64,000 bases of DNA from Hallerella sp963652365 (GTDB lineage: Bacteria > Fibrobacterota > Fibrobacteria > Fibrobacterales > Fibrobacteraceae). A program made the translations under genes and the position numbers. The stretch is taken from contig CAVJTH010000002.1 in the NCBI GenBank assembly GCA_963652365.1, positions 1-64,000 on the forward strand. The letters run 5' to 3'. Positions 1 through 8,170 of this stretch are shown here, one piece after another (the stretch's first letter is position 1; every line of letters starts with the position of its first letter). The notes beneath the pieces are model-generated. The model saw only the letters and a program-made list of their open reading frames with translations. It searched no databases and had not been told where the DNA came from.

Positions 1-40
1 CTGGCCCTCGGGCCCGGGAGAGTAGGTCGCCGCCGGATCC
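1..40 (+). rRNA. rrf: 5S ribosomal RNA, 3' end only
   Basis: The first ~40 bases match the 3' part of bacterial 5S rRNA: the conserved GGGAGAGTAGGTCGCCGCC stretch (the helix IV/V side, E. coli GCGAGAGTAGGGAACTGCC) followed by the 3' arm of helix I. The gene starts outside the window, so an rRNA operon lies just upstream. It is followed at once by a strong terminator, as expected for the end of an rrn operon. The exact 3' end is estimated. Confidence 0.85.
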
Positions 41-42
41 CC

Positions 43-83
43 GGGGTCCCCGTCCTTGCTGGACGGGGACCCCTCCTTGTTTT
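43..83 (+). terminator. Rho-independent terminator of the rRNA operon
   Basis: A perfect 13-bp stem (GGGGTCCCCGTCC, positions 43-55, pairing with 61-73) around a 5-nt loop is followed by TCCTTGTTTT. It lies directly behind the 5S 3' end. Confidence 0.9.
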
Positions 84-206
84 AAACGACTATCCTATCT
101 TTTGCCAAACCTGCGCACTCCTGTCGCTGACCTTTTAGAAACGTTTGGATTGTTCGCTTATCCCTCTATTCGCAAGATATTCGGTGTTGAAATAGAACCT
201 TAGCTA

Positions 207-231
207 AAAGAGCCTTTACGAACCGCTCTTT
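207..231 (-). terminator. Possible terminator overlapping the rarA stop codon
   Basis: AAAGAGC (207-213) pairs with GCTCTTT (225-231) and the rarA stop codon (216-218) sits in the loop. Read on the minus strand the stem ends in a short T run. The stem is short, so this is tentative. The rest of 84-215 shows no gene. Confidence 0.35.
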
Positions 232-1520
232 CCCTTTTCGTTTTTAATCGTTTTCAGTTCCTGCAGGCGGTCGGCGAGCTTTTTTTCCCGGCCATATTCG
301 GTCGGGGTGTAGATTTCGGTGCCGGCGATCTCTTTCGGGAGATGTTCCTGCGCGGAATAGGCGCCGGGGCTGCCGTGGTCGTAGCGGTAGCCGTTTCCGT
401 AGCCGAGCTGTTCCCCGACCTTTGTCACGGAATTTCGGAAAGCCTTTGGCACGGGGAGCGTCCCTGTCCGCTTGATGATTGCGTCCGCTTTCATCCCGGC
501 GAGTTCCACGCTGTTGCTTTTCGGGGCGAGCGAAAGGTAGATGGCGACTTCGTCTAGCCCGATAAGCCCTTCCGGAACGCCCATAAAATCGAAAGCCTCC
601 CTTGCCGCGGTCGCGAGCAGGAGCGCGTTCGGGTCGGCAAGTCCAATGTCTTCCATCGCCATCCGAATCAGTCGCCGAAGAATGAACCGCGGATCTTCGC
701 CGCCTTGGAGCATCCGGTGCAGCCAATAGACCGCCGCGTCGGGGTCGCTTCCTCGGATGGACTTGTGCAGCGCGGAAATCAGGTTGTAATGTTCCTCGCT
801 CGATTTGTCGTAGCGGAGCGGCTTCTTGAACTGGATTTCGTCCAGGAGCGCATTGTCGATTGTGTGTCGTTCGCCCAGGTTCTTGGCAATCCACTCGATT
901 TGGTTCAAGAGGAATCGGGCGTCGCCGTCGGCCTGCGAAACGAGCTTCTGGAGCGTTTCCTCGGAAATTTCGACGTCCCGGAGCAGGAGACCGCGGGGAT
1001 GTTCCTTGAGCGCGAGCCTTGCGAGTCGCGACAGATCTTCGGGAGAAAGCGGAGCGAACAGGATGAGCTGGCAGCGGGAAAGGAGCGCGGAGTTGACTTC
1101 GAATCCCGGATTTTCCGTTGTCGCGCCGATGAGCGTGACCGTTCCGTCTTCGACAGCCTTGAGAAGCGCGTCCTGCTGGCTCTTGTTGAACCGATGGATC
1201 TCGTCGATGAAGAGGATCGTGCCGCGGCCCAAATCCTCGTAGGTTTTCGCTTCGGAGAGGACCGACTTGATTTCCTTGACGCCACATTCCACGGCGGAGA
1301 GCGCGACAAAGCGCTTTTTCGTGTGCAGGCGGATGACGTTTGCGAGGCTCGTCTTGCCGCAGCCCGGAGGTCCCCAGAAAATCATGCTGGGAACATTGTC
1401 GCTTTCGACGCTCTGTCGGAGCATGCTGCGGTCGCCGAGGATCTTGTTCTGCCCCAGGAATTCTTCGAGGGAAGTGGGGCGGAGCCTTTCGGCTAGCGGT
1501 TTTGCGTTGGATTCGGTCAT
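216..1520 (-). CDS. rarA: Replication-associated recombination protein A (RarA/MgsA, AAA+ ATPase)
   Basis: A 434-residue AAA+ ATPase of the RarA/MgsA (WRNIP1) family, a DNA-dependent ATPase that acts at stalled replication forks. Seen in the sequence: the N-terminal ERLRPTSLEEFLGQ motif, Walker A GPPGCGKT (residues 50-57), Walker B ILFIDEIHRF, sensor region GATTENP, and a C-terminal clamp-loader-like part ending in the usual YTPTEYGREKK-type motif. Length is normal for the family. The start ATG at 1520 is preceded by GGAG. It is a single gene, divergent from the nuo operon with 164 bp between them. Confidence 0.95.
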   Translation of the reverse strand: MTESNAKPLAERLRPTSLEEFLGQNKILGDRSMLRQSVESDNVPSMIFWGPPGCGKTSLANVIRLHTKKRFVALSAVECGVKEIKSVLSEAKTYEDLGRGTILFIDEIHRFNKSQQDALLKAVEDGTVTLIGATTENPGFEVNSALLSRCQLILFAPLSPEDLSRLARLALKEHPRGLLLRDVEISEETLQKLVSQADGDARFLLNQIEWIAKNLGERHTIDNALLDEIQFKKPLRYDKSSEEHYNLISALHKSIRGSDPDAAVYWLHRMLQGGEDPRFILRRLIRMAMEDIGLADPNALLLATAAREAFDFMGVPEGLIGLDEVAIYLSLAPKSNSVELAGMKADAIIKRTGTLPVPKAFRNSVTKVGEQLGYGNGYRYDHGSPGAYSAQEHLPKEIAGTEIYTPTEYGREKKLADRLQELKTIKNEKGKSGS

Positions 1521-1649
1521 GTTTCTCCATAATATAGCATTTCGAAAATCCTACCGTAATGCTTGACGTTTAGGGCGAAATTTTGCAGGGAAGGCGCCCC
1601 CTTTTTGGAACTTTTGTATCGTCTGGACGTTCAAAGGGAGACATATTTC

Positions 1650-1657
1650 TATCTTTT
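1650..1657 (+). promoter_or_regulatory. Candidate -7 promoter element for the nuo operon
   Basis: TATCTTTT is a near match to the TAnnTTTG promoter element seen before several other genes here (ispF, trpB, serC, two Fib_succ genes). It lies 27 nt before the nuoB ATG in the rarA-nuoB divergent gap. No clear -33 element was recognised. Confidence 0.35.
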
Positions 1658-1684
1658 CCCGTGACATTTACGAGGTATCGTTCT

Positions 1685-2326
1685 ATGGCAGTCGAAGCCC
1701 AAGAAGCCAGTTTTTTTACAACGAAACTTGACTTCATCGTCAACTGGGGACGAAAGAATTCCCTGTGGCCGTTTCCCTACGGAACGGCTTGTTGCGCGAT
1801 TGAATTCATGAGTACGGAAACAAGCCCCTACGACCTTTCGCGTATCGGTTCCGAATATGTCCGCTTTACGCCGCGCCAGTCCGACGTGCTGGCTGTCCAG
1901 GGGACCATCACCTACAAGCAGGCTCCGATTCTCAAGCGCATCTACGAGCAGATCGCCGAGCCCAAATGGGTTATCGCGATGGGGGCTTGCGCAACTTCCG
2001 GCGGTGTCTATGACTGCTACTGCACGGTGCCGGGTATCGACAACATCATTCCGGTGGACGTCTATATCGGCGGTTGCCCGAGCCGTCCCGAAGCCTTCTT
2101 CGATGCGATGTTCGATATCCAGAAGAAGCTTTCCGACGAATCCTACATGAAGGAGCGGAAGGAACGCGTCCGGGAACAGGTGGAGCTCTTGCGGGCGAAG
2201 ACCGCCGAGGCGAAGCGCGAACTTGCCGAATATTCCCGCGAGAAGGCCGAAGAAATCAAGGAAAAGGCGAATCGTTTCAAGGATTCCGCTATCCGCAAGG
2301 CTGAATTTTGGAAGGAGAATCCGTAA
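1685..2326 (+). CDS. nuoB: NADH-quinone oxidoreductase subunit B
   Basis: NuoB (213 aa) holds cluster N2, the last Fe-S centre before quinone in complex I. All four ligands are visible: the tandem Cys36-Cys37 in GTACCAIE, Cys102 in GACATSGG and Cys131 in GGCPSRPEA. The ATG at 1685 is chosen over an upstream in-frame start because GAGGT lies 8 nt before it and the family begins close to this point. After the conserved core (to about residue 150) there is a Lys/Glu-rich helical tail of ~60 residues that looks like a coiled coil and is not part of the minimal fold. It is the first gene of the operon; no nuoA precedes it. Its stop codon overlaps the nuoC start. Confidence 0.95.
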   Translation: MAVEAQEASFFTTKLDFIVNWGRKNSLWPFPYGTACCAIEFMSTETSPYDLSRIGSEYVRFTPRQSDVLAVQGTITYKQAPILKRIYEQIAEPKWVIAMGACATSGGVYDCYCTVPGIDNIIPVDVYIGGCPSRPEAFFDAMFDIQKKLSDESYMKERKERVREQVELLRAKTAEAKRELAEYSREKAEEIKEKANRFKDSAIRKAEFWKENP

Positions 2327-2976
2327 TGGTCGCGTCCGATAATGTGAAGGAGCCGATTGTCGCTACCCCGGAAGCGCGCAAGGCTTTTGAAGAATCCGCG
2401 TTGAAGAGCCTCGAACAGTGGGGCGTCTCCCGCTCCGAAAGGAATCCGTGGGGGCTTACCGTCGTCGCGCGTCGTGAAAACCTGCACGATGTCGTCGCGT
2501 CAATCCGAAACGATCTGAAGCTCGACATGCTTCTCGATATCGTCGGAATCGACTATCTCGGGATGAAGGATTACGTCGGACCTCGGTTTGCGGTCGAGTA
2601 TGTTCTGAAGAGCGTCTATGAGCCGTTCAAGCGTCTGGTCGTGAAGGTCCTTGTCGAAGAAGCCGACCTGAACGTTCCGACGATCTCGGATCTGTATCCG
2701 ATTGCGAACTGGCAGGAACGCGAAGTCTATGACCAGTTCGGGGTGAATTTTGTCGGCCACCCGGACCTTCGACGCTTGCTGAACCACGTGGAATTTGTGG
2801 GACATCCGCTGCGGAAGGATTACCCGGCGCATCGCCGCCAGTGGCTTTCGACGAATGACTATCTGTATCCGGCGCTCGAAAAGCGCCTGGAATCCAAGGG
2901 CTACCGCATCTTAGAACGCCCGAAGGAAATCTTGCCGAACGAAGTTGAATATTTGACAGGGAGCATCAGAAAATGA
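2326..2976 (+). CDS. nuoC: NADH-quinone oxidoreductase subunit C
   Basis: NuoC (216 aa) is the ~30-kDa subunit of the peripheral arm of complex I, docking between NuoB/NuoD and the rest of the hydrophilic domain. The family signature is clear: NWQEREVYDQFGVNFVGHPD followed by GHPLRKDYP. The start at 2326 shares a base with the nuoB stop (TAATG) and has AAGGAG 8 nt upstream. The end overlaps nuoD by 4 bp (ATGA). NuoC and NuoD are separate genes here, unlike the nuoCD fusion of enterobacteria. Confidence 0.95.
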   Translation: MVASDNVKEPIVATPEARKAFEESALKSLEQWGVSRSERNPWGLTVVARRENLHDVVASIRNDLKLDMLLDIVGIDYLGMKDYVGPRFAVEYVLKSVYEPFKRLVVKVLVEEADLNVPTISDLYPIANWQEREVYDQFGVNFVGHPDLRRLLNHVEFVGHPLRKDYPAHRRQWLSTNDYLYPALEKRLESKGYRILERPKEILPNEVEYLTGSIRK

Positions 2977-4166
2977 AGGTTCTCACTCCTGAAGGCGAAG
3001 AAAAGAACTTGATGGTGCTGAACATCGGTCCGTCGCACGGTGCGACGCATGGATGCTTGCGCTACATTACGGCTCTCGACGGCGAAAACATCGCGGCCTC
3101 TGTCGGGGAAATCGGCTATCTGCACCGCGGATTCGAAAAGATGGCGGAACGCGGAACGTGGCAGCAGGTCTTGCCGCTGACCGACCGTCTGGACTACTGT
3201 TCGGCGATGATGAACAATTTCGCCTACTGCCGCGCCGCGGAACAGATGCTCGGCATCGAAGTTCCCGAACGCGCCAAGGTTCTCCGCGTGATCGTGAACG
3301 AGCTTTCCCGCATCGCGGACCATTTCATCTGTGTCGCCGCGGCGGCCCAGGACCTCGGTTCGACGACCGGCTTCTTCTACCTGTTCGATTCCCGCGAAAT
3401 GACGATGCGCATCTGGGAAAAGCTGACCGGGGCGCGCCTTACGAACAGCTACGGGCGAATCGGCGGGCTTTACCGCGATACATACGAAGGCTTTGAAGAG
3501 GACGTTCTCGCCGTCTGCAGGCAGGTCGGGAAGAACCTGAAGGACGTCCACGCGTGCTTTGACCGGAACCGCATCTTCCTCGACCGTACCGTCGATGTGG
3601 CGAAGATTTCCGGCGAACGGGCGATTGCCTGGGGCTGGACCGGTCCGTGCCTCCGTGCGACGGGCGTCGCAAGCGACCTGCGGAAGGACGAACCGTACTG
3701 GGATTATGAAACTTACGACTGGAACGTGGTGACGGGAACCCATGGCGACGTCTTTGACCGGCTCATGGTGCGCCTCGCCGAAGCGGAAGAATCCGTGAAG
3801 ATCATTCGCCAGGCGTTGAAACGGCTCGCTCCGGGGCCCGTGAGCATCGAAGATCCGCGTATCCGGATTCCGTCGCACGAACGCGTCTATCAGGACATGG
3901 AAGCCTTGGCAGGTCGGTTCAAGAGCGTCTTCGAAGGCATCCGGATCCCTGCGGGCGAATACTATTCCGGTTCCGAGACGGCGAACGGGGAACTTGGCTT
4001 TACGCTGGTTTCCGACGGTTCCGGCCATCCGTGGCGGGTGAAGGTCCGTCCGCCTTGCTTCACGCAGTTTGCGGCTTTCCACGAACTGGTCGAAGGCGGC
4101 ATGATTGCGGATTCCATCGCCTGCCTGTCGAGCATCAACATTATCGCGGGAGAACTGGACAGATGA
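2973..4166 (+). CDS. nuoD: NADH-quinone oxidoreductase subunit D
   Basis: NuoD (397 aa) is the 49-kDa-type subunit that forms the quinone-binding pocket with NuoB. The N-terminal quinone-site loop reads GPSHGATHG (His22 and His26), where most homologues have GPQHPSTHG, and the quinone-contacting Tyr is kept as Tyr75 in DRLDYCSAM. The C-terminus is the usual one (ending IAGELDR). The gene overlaps nuoC by 4 bp and nuoE by 4 bp (ATGA), so translation is probably coupled. Confidence 0.95.
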   Translation: MKVLTPEGEEKNLMVLNIGPSHGATHGCLRYITALDGENIAASVGEIGYLHRGFEKMAERGTWQQVLPLTDRLDYCSAMMNNFAYCRAAEQMLGIEVPERAKVLRVIVNELSRIADHFICVAAAAQDLGSTTGFFYLFDSREMTMRIWEKLTGARLTNSYGRIGGLYRDTYEGFEEDVLAVCRQVGKNLKDVHACFDRNRIFLDRTVDVAKISGERAIAWGWTGPCLRATGVASDLRKDEPYWDYETYDWNVVTGTHGDVFDRLMVRLAEAEESVKIIRQALKRLAPGPVSIEDPRIRIPSHERVYQDMEALAGRFKSVFEGIRIPAGEYYSGSETANGELGFTLVSDGSGHPWRVKVRPPCFTQFAAFHELVEGGMIADSIACLSSINIIAGELDR

Positions 4167-5248
4167 GTCACGTTAAAGGCGCCATTCACGACGTTGCCAA
4201 CAATACGCTTGCCTATACCCACGGTCCGATTCCTGTCGAGACCTTGCCGTCTCCGGCGGACCAGCTTGGGCATGCGAACCCGATCCAGGCTCAGCCGACT
4301 TGGGGCGAAATCGCTCCGCTTCTGGAAACTCCCGCCATCAAGGAACGCGTTTCGGACTTGCTTTCCCGCTATCCGGTAGGGCAGGGCGCGCTGCTTGAAG
4401 TTCTCTGGCTCGCGCAGGACGCCATCGGCTGGCTTCCGCACGAGGCGATTCGCTGGGCGGCGGATGTCTGCGGATGTTCCGCGGCGCACGCTTACGGCGT
4501 TTCGACATTCTACACGATGTACAAGCATGTCCCGACCGGAAGGTTCCTCCTCCAGTTCTGCCACAACGTCAGCTGCCACCTGCGCGGCGCTCCGAGCATT
4601 CTCGAATATGCGCAAAAGGCGTTGAACATCAAGAGCGGCGAAACGACTCCCGACGGTCTCTTTACGATTGTCGAAGTGGAATGCCTGGCCGCTTGCGGTA
4701 ACGCTCCGGCGATGCTCGTGAACGATGACTATGCGACGGACGTGGAAAACGGCGAACTGGTCATGAAGCCCGGCGTGGGACTTACGCCCGAACGCTTCGA
4801 CAAGATTCTCGAGTGGTGCTATGCCCGCGAGGAAAAGTTCCCCGGGAAGGAGCCTCCGCGCGAAGTTCTCGGCGGCATGGTGAAAGGCCACGGCGGACAT
4901 GCGGGCGCTCCCGGCGCGACGGCGAAACCGCAGGTTTCCGATTACGCGCCGCCGTCTCCGGTCTTGAACGTCGTCGCCCTGGTCGATGCGAACGGTGCGA
5001 CGCTCACCTGGAAGGGCGCTCCGGAATTTACGGAACTGACCGTCGAAAGAAACGTTAGCGGCAAATGGTCCGAAGTCGGGAAGCCCGGCGTCAAGGACAA
5101 GCAGTTTGTCGATCCCGAAGGAAAGGTCGGGGACGAATATCGGATGATTGCGGTGAGCGGCACGCGAACGGCGAAGCCTTCCCGCGTTTCGGTCGCGAAG
5201 GCGGCGCCTCCTCCCGAAGATCCTGCAATGCCAAAGAAGGTTGGTTGA
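4163..5248 (+). CDS. nuoE: NADH-quinone oxidoreductase subunit E with an extra FnIII-like C-terminal domain
   Basis: NuoE is the thioredoxin-like [2Fe-2S] (N1a) subunit of the NADH-oxidising module. The ligands are Cys133, Cys138 (CHNVSC), Cys174 and Cys178 (CLAAC). At 361 aa the protein is about twice the usual 160-180. There is ~45 aa of extra N-terminus. After the Fe-S domain comes a Gly/Pro/His-rich linker (~230-262) and then residues ~262-345, which look like a fibronectin type III-type beta sandwich (PPSPVLNVVAL..., ATLTW, alternating hydrophobic strands, DEYRMIAV near the end). The end is Pro-rich. The start overlaps the nuoD stop. The Fe-S part is certain; the FnIII label is pattern recognition only. 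Confidence 0.93.
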   Translation: MSHVKGAIHDVANNTLAYTHGPIPVETLPSPADQLGHANPIQAQPTWGEIAPLLETPAIKERVSDLLSRYPVGQGALLEVLWLAQDAIGWLPHEAIRWAADVCGCSAAHAYGVSTFYTMYKHVPTGRFLLQFCHNVSCHLRGAPSILEYAQKALNIKSGETTPDGLFTIVEVECLAACGNAPAMLVNDDYATDVENGELVMKPGVGLTPERFDKILEWCYAREEKFPGKEPPREVLGGMVKGHGGHAGAPGATAKPQVSDYAPPSPVLNVVALVDANGATLTWKGAPEFTELTVERNVSGKWSEVGKPGVKDKQFVDPEGKVGDEYRMIAVSGTRTAKPSRVSVAKAAPPPEDPAMPKKVG

Positions 5249-5250
5249 AC

Positions 5251-6561
5251 ATGCAAGATTCGATGAAAGTTTGCACGGCGAATTTTGGAAAGCACGCCCA
5301 GGATATCGAAGCCTACAGGAAGCTCGGCGGCTATTCCACGATTTCGTCTTCCCTGTTCGAAATGTCCCAGTTCGAAGCGATCGATCGCGTCCAGCGTTCC
5401 GGTCTTCGCGGGCGTGGCGGTGCGGGGTTCCCGACCGGGATGAAGTGGAGTTTCGTTCCGCGCAATACGGGAAAGCCTGTCTATATCGTCGTCAATGCGG
5501 ACGAAGGCGAAGGCGGAACCTACAAGGACCATTATCTTCTGCTCGAAGATCCGCATCGGCTGATCGAAGGTCTGATCATTGCCGGCTGGGCGCTTGGAGC
5601 GCGCTGCGCCTACATCTATGCCCGCGGAGAGTTCCTCCCCTGCATCGAAAGCGTGAACAAGGCTCTGAACCAGGCCTATGCGGCCGGATACCTCGGCGAA
5701 AACATCGGCGGGACAAGGTTCTGCTTCGATATCTTTGTCCATCGCGGAGCGGGCGCCTACATCTGCGGCGAAGAAACCGCTCTCATCAACTCGCTCGAAG
5801 GCCAGAAGGGACAGCCTCGTCTAAAGCCTCCTTTCCCGGCTGTCGCCGGCGCCTGGGCGTCTCCGACGTGCGTGAACAACGTGGAAACGATTATGTCGCT
5901 TCCGTGGATTTTCTCGCACCCGGTCGAAGAATATACCAAGATGGGAACTCCCCGCGCGCACGGTACGAAAGTGTTCTGCGTTTCGGGAGATGTCAAGCGG
6001 CCCGGTGTCTATGAAGCTCCGCTGGGAACGCCTCTCATGGAAATGCTCACGAGCGAGGAATACTGCCAGGGAATCATCGGAAACCTGAAGGGCGTAATTC
6101 CGGGTGGTTCTTCCTGCCCGCCGCTTCTCCCCGAAGAATGCGAAACGGCGACGCTTGACTACGAATGCATGGCCTCCCTGAAGACGATGTTCGGTTCGGG
6201 CGCCATCATCGTGTTCAACGATACGCACAGCGCGGTCGATATCCTGGACGTGCTCGGGCATTTCTATTCACATGAATCGTGCGGACAGTGCACGCCTTGC
6301 CGCGAAGGAACGGGCTTTGCCCGCCGCGTTCTCGATGCGATGATGCGCGGAGAAGGTCACGACGGCGACATTGAGCTTCTGCAGGGAATCTCTGCGGGAT
6401 TCGGCGGGACGACCATCTGCCCGCTCGCCCTTTCTCTCGGTGGACCGCTGAATGTCTATACGCGAAAGTATCGCGCGGATTTTGAAGAGTACATCGCGAA
6501 AAACCCTAGTCATGCGGAATCCCGCATGAGATCGAACGTGCGTCTGGGAGCTTACTGGTAA
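5251..6561 (+). CDS. nuoF: NADH-quinone oxidoreductase subunit F
   Basis: NuoF (436 aa) binds FMN and NADH and carries [4Fe-4S] cluster N3. The FMN/NADH glycine-rich loop is RGRGGAGFPTGMKW (from residue 54), followed by NADEGEGGTYKDH (usually NADEGEPGTFKDR) and GAGAYICGEETALINSLEG. The N3 ligands are Cys344, Cys347, Cys350 (SCGQCTPC) and Cys390 (GGTTICPLA). The ATG at 5251 lies 2 bp after the nuoE stop; longer upstream in-frame reading overlaps nuoE and is not used. It works with NuoE and NuoG as the NADH dehydrogenase module. Confidence 0.95.
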   Translation: MQDSMKVCTANFGKHAQDIEAYRKLGGYSTISSSLFEMSQFEAIDRVQRSGLRGRGGAGFPTGMKWSFVPRNTGKPVYIVVNADEGEGGTYKDHYLLLEDPHRLIEGLIIAGWALGARCAYIYARGEFLPCIESVNKALNQAYAAGYLGENIGGTRFCFDIFVHRGAGAYICGEETALINSLEGQKGQPRLKPPFPAVAGAWASPTCVNNVETIMSLPWIFSHPVEEYTKMGTPRAHGTKVFCVSGDVKRPGVYEAPLGTPLMEMLTSEEYCQGIIGNLKGVIPGGSSCPPLLPEECETATLDYECMASLKTMFGSGAIIVFNDTHSAVDILDVLGHFYSHESCGQCTPCREGTGFARRVLDAMMRGEGHDGDIELLQGISAGFGGTTICPLALSLGGPLNVYTRKYRADFEEYIAKNPSHAESRMRSNVRLGAYW

Positions 6562-6565
6562 TCTT

Positions 6566-8170
6566 ATGAGCAATCATTACAACATGCCTCATCTTCCGAC
6601 AGCCAACAGTCCTCGTGTCATGATCGAGGTCGATGGCCAGAATGTGGAAGTTCCGGGCGATACGAACCTGCTCGAGGCCCTGAAAGCCGTGGGCATCGAA
6701 ACGCCTCATGTCTGCTACCATCCCTATCTTCCGGTATCCGGCAACTGTCGCCAGTGCCTGGTCGAAACGGAAGGCCCGCGCGGCAAGATGCTTGTCATTT
6801 CGTGCTTCACGCCGGTGAAGGCCGGGATGAAGGTTTTCACGCCGCGTTCGAGCGAACGTGTCAAGACGGCTCGTCGTGCCGTGTCCGAGTTCATGCTCCT
6901 GAACCATCCTCTGGACTGCCCGATCTGCGACAAGGCCGGCGAATGTACGCTCCAGGAAAACTACGTGGAAGCGGGGCGCGATTCGAGCCGCCTGTATCCC
7001 GAAGTCGGCAAGAACTATCACGGAAACCCGGATCACCAGTTTTACGACACGAAAGGACAGCTCCGCGGCGGAAAGCGCGTCGATATCGGTCCGCGGGTGA
7101 TGCTCGACGAGGAGCGTTGCGTCCAGTGCGACCGTTGTGTCCGGCTGATGCGCGATGTCTGCCACGACGAACAGCTGCAACTCGCCTCTCGGGGTGACAG
7201 AACCTACATTACGACGTTCCCCGGCAAAAAGCTCGATCACGAATACGATCTTTGCGTGACGGACGTTTGCCCGACCGGTGCGATGACGGCGAAATACTTC
7301 CGCTTCGAACAGCGCGTCTGGATGCTTTCGAGAACCGCCAGCGTTTCGATGGACGATTCGCTCGGCGCGAACATCTGGATCGAACATGACCACGGATTTA
7401 TTTTCCGCGTGATGCCTCGCTGCAACCCGGAAGTGAACCGCACGTGGCTCTCGAACACAAGTCGTCTCGCTTTCCAGGAATTTTCGAAGGACCGTCTGCC
7501 GGCGGGAAATGTCGATGCGCTGAAGTCCGCGCTCCAGGGCGACGGAAAAATCGCGTTTGTCCTGGGGGGAGAGGCGACGAACGAAGATGCCGCGGCGCTC
7601 AAGACGCTTGTCGAAAAGCTCGGCGACCGTGCCGAGGTCTTTGTCGGGACTTTCGCTCCGGTGAAGGAGCCTGATGGCATTTCGAAGAGCGGCGACCCGG
7701 TGGCGAATCGTGCGGGCTTTGCCCTGTTCGGATTTACCAGGACGGCCGACGAACTTTTGAATCGCGTATCGGAATTCAAGACGCTCGTCACGCTCTCCGC
7801 GGACCTGTGGGGAAGCGACGCGGCAAAGGCGCAGAAACTCGAAACGATTCCGAACCGGGTCTCGATTTCTTCGAAGAACGACTTGACCGCGCAGAAGTCC
7901 TCGACGGTCTTTGGCGTGAACCATTGGTCGGAAGTGAACGGGTCGATGGTGAATTCGCGTTCGATCCTCCAGAAGCTGAACGCGGCTCCGACGGCTCCCG
8001 AAGAGGCTCTCGTTCCGCTTTTCACCGTTCTGTTCGCTTTGGCGGGGGAAGAGGTTCGGTGCGCGGCAGAGGCTTACAAAAAGGCTTCTGAATTTGCCCC
8101 GGTGCTTTCCAAGTTCTCTTTTGACGCGATCCGCAGCACGGGCGAACTGCTCGATGGAGTTGCCGTATGA
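6566..8170 (+). CDS. nuoG: NADH-quinone oxidoreductase subunit G, short form
   Basis: NuoG carries the Fe-S relay of the NADH module. Visible ligand sets: [2Fe-2S] Cys50, 61, 64, 80; the His/Cys site His114, Cys118, 121, 127; and a ferredoxin-type set Cys185, 188, 191, 235. At 534 aa it is much shorter than the ~780-910 aa of E. coli or Thermus NuoG: the C-terminal molybdopterin-oxidoreductase-like part is reduced to about 270 weakly conserved residues. The reading frame is clean, so this is a natural short form rather than a broken gene. It starts 4 bp after nuoF and overlaps nuoH. Confidence 0.92.
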   Translation: MSNHYNMPHLPTANSPRVMIEVDGQNVEVPGDTNLLEALKAVGIETPHVCYHPYLPVSGNCRQCLVETEGPRGKMLVISCFTPVKAGMKVFTPRSSERVKTARRAVSEFMLLNHPLDCPICDKAGECTLQENYVEAGRDSSRLYPEVGKNYHGNPDHQFYDTKGQLRGGKRVDIGPRVMLDEERCVQCDRCVRLMRDVCHDEQLQLASRGDRTYITTFPGKKLDHEYDLCVTDVCPTGAMTAKYFRFEQRVWMLSRTASVSMDDSLGANIWIEHDHGFIFRVMPRCNPEVNRTWLSNTSRLAFQEFSKDRLPAGNVDALKSALQGDGKIAFVLGGEATNEDAAALKTLVEKLGDRAEVFVGTFAPVKEPDGISKSGDPVANRAGFALFGFTRTADELLNRVSEFKTLVTLSADLWGSDAAKAQKLETIPNRVSISSKNDLTAQKSSTVFGVNHWSEVNGSMVNSRSILQKLNAAPTAPEEALVPLFTVLFALAGEEVRCAAEAYKKASEFAPVLSKFSFDAIRSTGELLDGVAV

